Source of the DNA: Amylostereum areolatum
Taxonomy: Eukaryota; Basidiomycota; Agaricomycetes; Russulales; Stereaceae
Assembly (NCBI GenBank): GCA_012932865.1
Contig: SAXG01000035.1
Location: 372,001-436,000 of the forward strand
DNA: 64,000 nt
Reading direction: 5' to 3'
Shown: in pieces, positions 55,047 to 64,000 of the stretch
Layout: each line of letters opens with the position of its first letter
How positions within the stretch are numbered: position 1 is the stretch's first letter
Notes under the pieces: generated by a model
Told to the model about the DNA's origin: nothing
Database searches by the model: none
The model's input: only the letters and a program-made list of their open reading frames with translations
Program-made: the position numbers and the translations under genes

Positions 55047-56400
55047 CTAACTGACGTTCACACTCGTGCTCCGCCTCCTCTCATCCCACCCGCCCGTCCA
55101 ACGAGCGCCTTCTTCACGACGTTCACCACACCGCTGTGCAATACCCATCAGCTCCCGCAGATAAAAAGAGGAAAAGACGAAACACCCACGCAAAGCGGTA
55201 TCGGTGTACTCCGACCTCGTCGCATGCTCGTACCCCGGCGCCTGCGCCAAATCCAGATCCCACTCCGTCTCCACCCACTTCTTCAACGCCTGCTCCCCCT
55301 CCATCTCCATCACCCACATCAGCGTCGCCGTCCACATCGCCTCCGGATCCGCCTCCGCCTCCGCCTTCCCCTCGCGCCACCTTGCCGCGTCCTGGAACAC
55401 GTCCCGCCGGCCCTCGCACACGTCCCGCCACTCGGCGCGCGCGCCCCGGCTGAACGGCAGCATCACGAAGCGCGGGTCCGCGCGCGGGAGACACGTGAGC
55501 CAGGGCGCGAGCAGCGCGGCCTGCGCGGGCGCGGAGTGCGTAGGCAGGCTGAGGACGACCATCTCGAGCGCGGGGCGCTCGGCGAGGACCTCGCGCAGGT
55601 TCTGCGCGAGGCCGTGGATGAAGGCCGGGGACTGGTCCGGGCGCACGACGAGCGCGAGGTGGGTGAGCGCCGGGAGGTCGAGCACCGAGGAGCCGCGGAA
55701 GCCGGTGAGCGTGGACGCGTACAGCCTGCGCACGGCGCCGAAGTACGGTTCGCGGAAGTGGACGGGGCACGGGCGGCCGTGGTGGTAGAGCATCACCGTG
55801 TGCGGCCGGATGCGGTGCTTGCGGAGCCAGTAGCCGTGCCCGCTGAGGAGCTGGGCGGAGATGGCGAGGTTGCGGATGGAGAGGAACGCGCTGGCGGCGT
55901 GCTCGAGCTGGGTCTCGAGCGAGGGGCGTTTGTGGGGGATCGCGAGCGCGAGGGACTCCACGGGCGCGTGCACGATGAGTTTGTGGGAGGGCGGGGGCGG
56001 GGGGAAGACGCCGAAGGCGCGGCGGGGGACGAAGGGCGCGGTGAAGGCCGGGACTTGCTCCGGGAAGCGGAGGAAGACGTTGCGGTAGAGGCAGGGGAGG
56101 ACGACGCGGCGGACGGAGGTGGAGACGAGGCAGAACGCGAACGCGTCTTTTTTGCTCACGGACGCGGCCTGGAAGAGGATGTCGTTCACGAGCTCGAGGG
56201 GCAGGCCGTGCCAGATGCGCGACAACTCCGAGCTGGATTGGGAGATTTCATCTTTGCGCTTGGACGGTTGGGCGTGCCACTCCCTGCGGCTGTTTCGTAC
56301 AGGCAGTTTGGTCAGTAAGCAAGCTAGGGTGGGAAGGTCGATGGGTGACTTACAGCTTGAGTGTGAACTTGGCTTCGGTGGACTGGAGACGGGAGTCCAT
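55047..56400 (-). CDS. F-box-like domain protein
   Basis: Two exons on the minus strand: 56400-56354 and 56289-55047 (intron 56290-56353, GT-AG). ATG 56400-56398 gives MDSRLQSTEAKFTLKLRREWHAQ, which continues in frame to SELSRIWHGLPLELVNDILFQAASVSKKDAFAFCLVS, an F-box-like helix. The remaining ~330 residues show scattered hydrophobic and LRR-like segments (LYASTLTGFRGSSVLDLPALTHLALVV, ALEMVVLSLPTH) and a Trp/Glu-rich C-terminus (GEQALKKWVETEWDLDL). Distinct from the other F-box genes in the window. Probably an SCF adaptor; substrate unknown. The start codon was chosen because the open frame otherwise begins at TTG. Confidence 0.72.
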
Positions 56401-57953
56401 GGTGACCTGAAAAGACGTCAGTTAGCGCAAAGGAGGGACAAACGAGGATAGACGACATACTGTTGTGTATCTTTTTTTGCTTCTTGGACCGAGGTTCGTT
56501 TCGTTCAAAGTTGAAAATGAATCCAAGCACACGGGTTAGGGGGAGGCAGGGGCCGTGCGCGGAACACGCGACGAATCAGGCCTGCTGCAGCCGTCATTAG
56601 CAATCCGTCCCACGCAAGAACACGAGGAAGAACCCACGGTGTATGGAATCGGCCACGCAATCGATGGTGCGATAGATGTAAGATGCCGCCGGGGAACGTG
56701 GACGGTGACTCGGAGCAGGAAGGTGGGTGTATGCGCCTCGGCTATCGCGGGGAATGCCACTGGGGTCTTTCTCGTGCTGACCGGTGCTCGACGTGCGGTG
56801 CAGCCAAATCGTGGAGCGGGAATCGAAGAGGGACGAACGGGGCAAGGAGCCCGTCGAGGGGGACGTCGGTCGGTCTGCTCGGCTCAAAATCCTGTGCGCC
56901 AGATCAGATGCACGGACGCAAGCTTGCGTGGACGGGCGTGCTTACCTAGGATCCAAGTTCGAACTCGCGCTGCGCGTCGAGGATGAGGGGGACGTCGGAG
57001 GGGAACGAAAGGCGAGGGACGTCGTCGTCGTCGTCGTCGGGGGAAAGAGACGATGGACGGAAACCTTGCGGAATTCGAAATCAAATGAAACCGCGACCCA
57101 AGCGCCAGGCGAGTGGGCACGTGATTCGACACCGTTTTTGGCGAGACCATCGTCGGCGTCACCGACTCCTCTTTGCCCGAGTATCACGACGACAACGACG
57201 ACGGCATCGCAGTCCGACTCCGTCGCTCCCAGTCCAGCGCACCTCTCACACGCCAGCTCACTGTCGTCCTCCTCTTTTTTTTTCACGCATACATCCAACC
57301 TCTGCTCGTTCTTCGCCTGCTCAACCTCGAATCCAAGGCCCCACTTCCGCCCGATCTCTTTCCACGAACACGAGAGGATGGATTGTGGGGTACGTGAAAA
57401 AATACAGCGCGTTTAGTGGCTACTGAAACGAAGAAAAACCGGAATCACACGAGTCTGGGGGGGTGTAGGGGGTGCGTGGTCATAACAGCAGGGCGTTCCG
57501 GGGGGGTTGGTTTGTACGTGGGGTGTGGGGGGTAGCGCGAATGGGGAGGGGCTAGATGGGTTGTGTGGGGGGGAGGAAGACGTAACAAATTTCGTGGGTG
57601 TGGCGCGTAAGGTGGGTGAGTCTTTAACTTTGGGGTCATCGAAAAGGCGAGGGGGGAGAAGAAAAGTGTAACTAATACAGCAACGGCAGGCAATGAAGAA
57701 GGTCGGAAGAAAAATAATACAGGGGGCGCGCTACAGTGTCCCCGGTACGGAAGACGGGATGTCGTTGGGCAAGCGATACAAGTGGTGGGGGGACGGTGGT
57801 GGGGGGCGTGATGAACAAACAACAGGAGAAAGCGTAGAAGGAGGAAGAGGAGGCGAAGAAAAAAAAAGAAGAGAAAGAGGTCGTGGGTGAGTAATACAAA
57901 CTATCCGTACACGAATCCGACGGTGGGCCGCCAGGGCCTCCCGCCGTGGGGCA
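56401..57953. other. intergenic between F-box-like and HMG-box genes
   Basis: About 1.55 kb. The left half is upstream of the F-box-like gene; the right half (57420-57950) is the 3' flank of the HMG-box gene, unusually G-rich on the plus strand (many GGGG tracts, 57460-57560). A GTCGTCGTCGTCGTCGTC trinucleotide run is at 57021-57038. No gene recognised. Confidence 0.5.
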
Positions 57954-59611
57954 TTAATAGCCGTCTGCAGTCATCGCCATCTGCATCCCCATCCCGTCGT
58001 ACGCGAACGCGTCGTACATCGACGTCCCGCGCTCCTCGCACCCGACCTCGAACTTGGGCACGTCCATCGTGATCGGCGGGATCAGGCTGAGGTCGAAGTC
58101 CTCGTTGAACAGCGGCTGCGCGTTCGCGGGCCAGAGGTCGCCCCAGCCCGCGTACGCGGTGTGGTACGCGAGCTGCTGATGGGGGTGCGGATGGGGGTGC
58201 ATGCGCGCGGAGGAGGGGTCGGAGCCGGAGAGCGGCGCGGGCACCATGTGCATGTCCGAGTGCTGCTGCCAGAGATCGGTCGGGAGCTGCACCGTCTCGA
58301 GCGTGCCGGGGGTGAACGGGCCCAGATGGGGCGAGGACGCGCCGGAGGACGCGGTGCGGTAGGAGACGGGGGAGACGAGTGAGGTCGCGGGCTGCGGGAT
58401 GTACATTGTGGGCTCGTTCGGGATGGTGAGCGGGTCGAGCGGGATCGCGCGTTTCGGGGGCTCGAAGCCCATGTGGGAGAGGGAGAGTTCGTACACGCTG
58501 GAGAAGACGTCGCCCGCCTGGCCGTCGTCGCCGTCGTCAGCACCGTGCGCGTCCACACCACGCACGAAGACACGCACCTGGGGATCGGGCTGCCAGCCCT
58601 GCGGCTGGCCGAAGTCGGCGTGGTCGTGGTCGTCGGAAGCCGGGAACGTCCATCCGAGCTCGGACTCGAGCGTCGAGGGCGCGGACGTCCGTCGGTTGTT
58701 GTGGGAGATCATCGCGACCTCGAGCGGGGACGTGGGCGAGGGCATGAACAGCGCCGGGATCTGGATCGTCTGCTGGTACGCGGGCGGGGGCGTGGGCGCG
58801 GAGACGGCGCGACGGCCTGTGCGCGAGGGCACGGCGGCGACGGGGAGCGTGAACGCGATCTCGCCGTCGGTCTCGGGCTCGTCCTCGCTCCTGCCCTTGC
58901 CCTTGGCGGAGGCGGCGGCGGAGGCCTTGCCCTTCTTGAGGCGTATGGGGCGGTAGACGTAGTTGGGGTGCATCTCCGCGTGCTCCTTCTTCTTCTCCTT
59001 GGCGAGGTCCTCCCAGTACTGCTTCTCCTCCGCGGGCAGGCTCCGCCACTGGGCGCTGATCGCCTTGGACAGGTCTGCCTGGCGCTGCTTTTTGGGCACG
59101 GGCGCGCCCGCGGCCATGCCCTCGTCGAGGGCGGAGTTGCGGTCCTCGCAGCACTTGCGGCGGAAGAGGATGAACGCGTTCTCGGGGCGCTTGATGTAGT
59201 CGTCGTCGCCGCGCTTCGGTCGTCGCTCGTGGATGTCGCTCGCGGTGGATCGGCGACGGCGGTGGGAGGGCGCGGGTGCGGGTGCGGCGGGGGAGGACTG
59301 GAGAGAGTCGGGGGGCGGGGTGGAGGTGGAAGAGGCGAGTGCGGCGGCGGGAGTGATCGTGAGCGTCCTGAGGTCTGGCTCGAAGGGCGAGTTGGCGGGT
59401 GAAAGGGAAGGAGCGTGGGCGTGGGGAGGGAAGGTGAAGGCGCGCGGTGTCGGGGATACGATGTTGAGTGCCGGCGCGGCCTCCAGGGCATCTGCTACGG
59501 TCACCTCGAGTGCTGCACGTCGTTCTCGGTGAGTTTCGTCTGGATTCTGTGGGAGAGAGCGGGGTGGGACGCACATCGTACGGGGGTGTCGCGGGTTCGG
59601 TACGCAGGCAT
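57954..59611 (-). CDS. HMG-box transcription factor (Ste11/PCC1-like)
   Basis: The HMG box at about minus 59200-58950 reads IKRPENAFILFRRKCCEDR, KKQRQADLSKAISAQWRSLP, EEKQYWEDLAKEKKKEHAEM, HPNYVYRPIR, with the RPxNAFxLF and YxYRP signatures of the MATA/SOX-type sequence-specific class. Upstream is an S/T/P-rich region; downstream a KKGKA basic stretch and a long low-complexity region (His-rich HPHPHPHQQL, Asp-rich DDHDHADF) ending MTADGY. Start: ATG 59611 (MPAYRTRDTP) joined through a short 35-nt intron (59581-59547) to NPDETHRERRAALE, or ATG 59576 (MCVPPRS) without it. Nuclear regulator; in basidiomycetes relatives control mating and fruiting. The exact orthologue is unclear. Confidence 0.87.
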
Positions 59612-62600
59612 GGTGGCTTGTGTGTTTCTGCGGGCGGGGCTGGGAACGTGCGCTGAGGCGAAACGTGGTGAGTTTCTTGTGAACGGAGTGCGTTCTGGAG
59701 GGTGAACGGCGAACGGCGAACTCCTGCGATGAGAGCGTGCAGGAGGGAGACTGATGGGGAAACGGGGGGATGTTGCTCAGGGAAAAGAGGAGTGGATGCG
59801 ACGCTCGAGGGTTTTTGTCTGCCGAGGGACCGGACGGAAGCGAAAACAATTGGCGAGTGGCTTACGACGGGAAGACAATTGGCGGACGGCTAACCGCTTT
59901 ATAGGAGAACTCGCGATCGCGCGCCGAAGCGTTCTGGATGGCCGCAAACGTCTGACCGGCTCTCCCTGCCTCAGCCACCCGGGCCACCCCCGGCTTGCTC
60001 CCGGCTTGCTCCCGGCCCTCCCCCGCCCGCTGGCCGCTGGCCGCTGGGCCCCGCTCATTGTCTCCTCCCCCAGATCCCCATCTCCCAGGCACCCCTTGCC
60101 TCTTTCGGCCCCTCGCCTGTTCCATTCGCTCACCAAACACCCCCAAACATCCCCCCCTCAGCCACCCGCCCTCGCGTTATTGTTTTCCGCCCGTGTGAGA
60201 AAGCGTTGGGTGCCCCCCGCCGGTCTGCCGGACGTCGAATATTTCGGTGCATGCCATGTTATCGACCCCCAGACGCCGTTCCCGCCGCCGAACTTCCTCC
60301 CTCTTCTCCTCCTCCGGTCCCGCGACCGCGCTTGGCCACCACGCGCCTCCAATCGATATTTCCTTTCGCTCGACGCTTTCGGATCCCGTCTCGTTTTTTG
60401 CCTCCGCCTCGCGTCCACGTCCCAACAGCCGCCCGCCTCCCTCCTCCCTCCTCGTCTTTGTCCTCGTGGCGGTGTGCCTTCCTTTGGGCCCTCTTTGCCA
60501 CGACCTTCTCGTCTGCTTTGCGATTAGATTCCGGTGTCTCAAGATCATCCAAGATCAACCCTCGCCGACCTCGCCGACCTCCCCACCTGCATCGCCCCGA
60601 CGCGCATCCATGCCCTCATCTCTGCTTTTGACCCCCGTCGCGCACACGTACTTACCGTACTTACGCAAATTCGCTCGGATCCTCCCTCGCCTCGAGGTGT
60701 CGAACGTCATCGCGTACGTACGGGTTTTATGTCACCCCCATCAATCTTCATGTGCCCTATCCCGTCGAACAAAGCGTTTTTTTAACCGCCTGATTTCCCC
60801 GTCCGAACGCGTCCGCCTCAACTTTGTATGCGCACGCAACACACACACACACATGTTCATATCCGAATCCCTCGTCCGCGTTCGCAGCCCAGTCACAACC
60901 TCCGCGCTCATCCGTCCGTTACGCGCGATTGTGCTCCATATCCAACCTTGAATAGCCAAATGTTCGCGAGTAAAATGACCGCGGTCGTTCATCAGATCCG
61001 AGATTCCCACCGCACCTGTGCGCCCCCCCTCCCCTCGTCCGTCCCACACACACACATTGACTGACACATATTTACACCGTGCGCACCATCGCGCATCCGA
61101 GCGTCCCCGTCCCGGAAACGCGCGCGCGGACATCGAAACCCCACCACCGCCCTCGGCTCGTGTTTGTTACGATACGCCATCAGGTGACGCGCCAATCGAC
61201 GTGCACGCACCCCGCCCATCGCTTCGAGTTCGGGAGGGCGGAACGACGCGCGAAAATTTGGACGCAATATGGTCCGCGTTCGCCGCCCCCTTCGCGACCG
61301 GCGTGAACGAGTTGCGGGCTTGTGCTCGCGGGGGAGTGGATCCTCGCACCGATGCGCGCCGATAGTGCCTTCATACTTAGCAAAGCTGGAGCACGAGCAG
61401 CGGGGACGGCAGAGCTCGCGGATCGCGACAGGACTGAGCCCTCGTCTCCGTTCTCCATTCTCCCGCTAGCCTGCTGTGCGGGACGGTCAGCCCTTCGACG
61501 GGCACACACGCGCGTACTGACATGATCCGGGATATGGTCGATTCGGACGACGGGGGCGCGATATGGGATCTCGTGCGTTCGCTCCGTGTGCGTACGATCG
61601 ATGCCTGCTTTGCGCACTTTGCGGCTTAGCGGGTGCTGCAGCTGGATCGGACTTGGGGAGGTGGAGGCGCGGGTCGCCGATTGTGCGCGCAGCGGGGGAT
61701 GAGGGGAGGAACGTACGGTCCTTCGCCGTGTTCCGCGGTGTTGTCCTCCAGTGGGTGGTGGCGGATCCGGCCAGAGTAAACGTTAACGGGATATGTGAAT
61801 ATGGACGTGAATTGAGTGTAACCGAGCGCGATCATGTGCGTTCTCTCCGATATGCTTACGCGTCCGGATCCCTCTGAAATAGAACGAGTGAATGGGCGAC
61901 CGCAGGTCCCCGCGGGCGGCGTGCGCTCCGGTACTATGGGGTTTCCATTGAGTCCTGTGTACTTACCGCGTAAAGTGAAGTGGACGCGACTTGCCGTATA
62001 ATGTAAGAGCAAGAATGTGCGCGGGCGCGTCACCATTCCTCGCGATCGACGCCACATCCGGCTCGCCCAAACGACACACGCTCACGTTATCGCGAACCCC
62101 GGCGCCCAGCCGCGCTCTGGCGAAAAAATGCAAGCGCATGCATGCATCCATAACACCCCCCTCCATCTCCATCTCCATCTCGATTCTCCATCGCACAGAA
62201 CGCGCGCAGCCCCGATCGTCACATAGACCTACCTCGCCAGCGCGCCACCCCCCGCGCTGCGGTGCATTCTGTACGCCGACATCACCAGCATGGCGAACGC
62301 ACGCACATACATAATCCACCCACTCGTCATAAACACGCACGGAACCGGGAACCCTCCCCCAGTTCCTGTCATCATCGCGCGCAGTGCTGGCGGCTTCGAA
62401 GCGGCCACCGCCCACTGGCACGGCTGTGTACCTTGCACGCCGAGATCGCCAGAGCGGGCGGTCCTGCGAACATGATGCTCGCAAGGCAACACCGCTTTGG
62501 ACGCGTTAGTACACCGAGGAATCATCGTGCGCGACGGGAGAAGCCTGAGAGCGCTATAGTATACCACGGTGCGACGACGCATCCCGAAAGCCACGACGGC

Positions 62601-64000
62601 GTCTCTCGTCCATGACCTACCCCCGAGATCGCCAGACGCGGCTTCGCATTCCACATCCACTTCCCGCCGCACAGCAGCGGGCGTGCATCCAGCCTGGCTG
62701 AGGCCACAGCATCGAGAACGAGCGGCGCGCGATTGGAGACGGCGCACGCAGGCGCCCACGGAACCTTCCGCCATCTTGGGGTTTTGCTTTTAGAAATAAA
62801 ATAAAAGTAAACGTTTCGGTCGGAGAGGGGAGGATCGACCGTGGGAAGCGCTCGGCGTCGTCGAAACACGTGGATCGCACATCCCGTTTTTGGACGGGTC
62901 CCCCCTCGGTGACTCAGGCGCTCAGATCCAGAGGCCGGATTCGGATGGGGGGCACGGCGGGATCGCGCTCGGACGTCCGAGATTGGCGAAAGGGGTGGGG
63001 GTCAAACGCGGGGGCTCAGGCCTCAGGTCGTAAATGCCATATTTTATTGGCTGACATCTGCGCGCGGGTTGAGCGTGATATCTGGACTGGGTGCGCTGGG
63101 CGTGTGGACGGAGACAATGCAAGGATGAGAGATAGTTTATCAGAAGGGGGGAAGGGAGACTCGAGGGGAAGGGAGAGGATGAGGCTTTGAGGGCGCGCGG
63201 TGGTGGGACTGGTCCCTCAGGCCTCAGGCCTCAGGCTCGAGCTCGACGCGTTCCATCAGTGTGTCGGCGACGACGGCCGTATGCCACACTGCCAGAAATC
63301 GAGATGCGCTGCTTTGTCCTGGCTGGACGATGATCCGCTCGTCGGCGTTGGGCTGATAACCGCGAGCAAAGACACGCTGCGACCTCCCCAACGCCGCCGC
63401 CGCCGCCGCCGTAGAGGACGAGGCGAGCGGAGACGGAGGCAAATAATCGCGGCGGCGGACTGGGACTCGGAGGCGCCCACGGAGGACGATGAAGGGAGGA
63501 TCGGCAACCAAAAGCACACGAGATCTGAGACGGCTGGGCGAACTCGATCGGGATCTCGCCGCCGGATCGTGTGCGCCTCCCGATATGCCATTGCGTATTC
63601 GTTACGTAAGACGCGGGGGAAAACGAGCGCTCGTCCGAGAGCCGTCGAAGAATTCCAGCAGAGGTACAACCAGAACGACTATCTTCTGGTTAGGTCAGCC
63701 ACGGAGACTAAGCAGAGCCCTAAGTGTGATCCCGTCCGTTTTACGATTGGATTTCCGAGGGCGCTCTCGGCGAAACGCAAGGGGTGGTAGCGTCGTTTGA
63801 GGGCCCGAGAAGGGGTCGTATATTGGAGCGGAAAACGGGATCACTGGAGATGAAGACGCGGCCGGGTGCGGAGGAGAAGGAGACCAGAAGACGGCGAAGG
63901 CATATTTTTGAACGCGTTGGGTATAGACGTTCTGCGCGGAAGGGGGAGGCCACGGCGGCGAAGTCGAGGGACCCGTTCTCGCGTGCGCCGGAAGCAAAAA
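59612..64000. promoter_or_regulatory. long gene-free region upstream of the HMG-box gene
   Basis: About 4.4 kb with no credible gene on either strand. Contains long pyrimidine-rich stretches on the plus strand (about 59990-60480), an ACACACACACAC run (60839-60852), a second near 61046-61056, an ATCTCC hexamer run (62162-62186), and a CCTCAGG heptamer array (63214-63235). By position it may include a long promoter or 5' leader of the HMG-box gene; the far right may belong to a gene outside the window. Confidence 0.4.
63214..63240. repeat. CCTCAGG heptamer array
   Basis: Three head-to-tail CCTCAGG units followed by CTCGAGCTCGACG. Shorter relatives occur at 63013-63028 (CTCAGGCCTCAGGTCG) and 52639-52659 (CCTCAGGCCTCAGGCTCGAC). 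Confidence 0.5.

Noticed and set aside
55029..56318. 429-codon plus-strand frame over the F-box-like gene
   Set aside because: Extreme Arg/Glu/Gly composition, antisense shadow of the minus-strand gene.
58473..59402. Plus-strand frame across the HMG-box gene
   Set aside because: Val/Gly/Arg-rich antisense shadow; the HMG box on the minus strand is decisive.
60247..60951. 234-codon frame in the region upstream of the HMG-box gene
   Set aside because: Low-complexity Ser/Arg/Pro sequence in a pyrimidine-rich tract, no domain, overlapping frames on both strands.
62152..62190. CRISPR-like or satellite array in CATCTCCATCTCC
   Set aside because: A simple hexamer microsatellite of a few units in a eukaryotic genome, without spacers.

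Overview
The window reads as nuclear DNA of a filamentous basidiomycete, most likely an Agaricomycete. Coding regions are GC-rich and cut by many short GT-AG introns (about 50-65 nt) with GTRNGT-type donors. The gene content is typical of wood- or litter-decaying mushrooms: a secreted AA9 lytic polysaccharide monooxygenase, basidiomycete F-box/LRR-like proteins, MYND-finger proteins of a lineage-expanded type, a C2-NACHT STAND protein and a Ste11/PCC1-like HMG-box regulator. There are no operons or bacterial signals. All gene models were read by eye from open frames, splice sites and comparison of paralogues inside the window.

Layout. 1-1.9 kb: 5' part of a C2-NACHT gene running off the left edge. 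4.9-8.0 kb: two convergent F-box paralogues. 8.4-17.6 kb: a nest of MYND-family genes (a finger-less member, a finger-bearing member on the opposite strand, a truncated remnant and a second finger-less member), with a 2H phosphoesterase gene and a decayed third F-box paralogue among them. 19.2-20.2 kb: CmcJ/AsaB-like oxygenase. 21.8-23.0 kb: AA9 LPMO. 25.7-27.7 kb: a fifth MYND-family copy, full length but broken. 28.3-34.2 kb: two SDR paralogues flanking a DHA1 drug/polyamine-type MFS transporter. 35.2-37.4 kb: amino-acid transporter (Aa_trans). 38.3-39.9 kb: another F-box protein. 41.4-51.0 kb: a tandemly duplicated transporter unit, [Aa_trans + MUP1-like APC permease] followed by [Aa_trans remnant + MUP1-like APC permease]. 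52.9-54.0 kb: third SDR copy, a pseudogene. 55.0-56.4 kb: F-box-like protein. 58.0-59.6 kb: HMG-box transcription factor with about 4.4 kb of apparently non-coding DNA upstream.

How it fits together. The dominant theme is gene birth and death by local duplication: five MYND-family copies, three related F-box copies, three SDR copies, three Aa_trans copies and two APC permeases, many carrying independent lesions (frameshifts, a nonsense codon, lost splice donors, missing domains). Solute transporters (MFS, Aa_trans, APC) and the secreted LPMO suggest a nutrient-acquisition neighbourhood. I see no convincing biosynthetic gene cluster.

The most unusual signals are: (i) a candidate one-nucleotide micro-exon at the same position in both APC permease paralogues; (ii) two dispersed 45-nt elements that fold like a tRNA acceptor/T-arm minihelix with a compensatory base change; (iii) an AA9 LPMO with Glu in place of the second-sphere Gln; (iv) a GC-AG intron in one Aa_trans gene where its paralogue has GT-AG; (v) an AT-rich island of about 300 bp.
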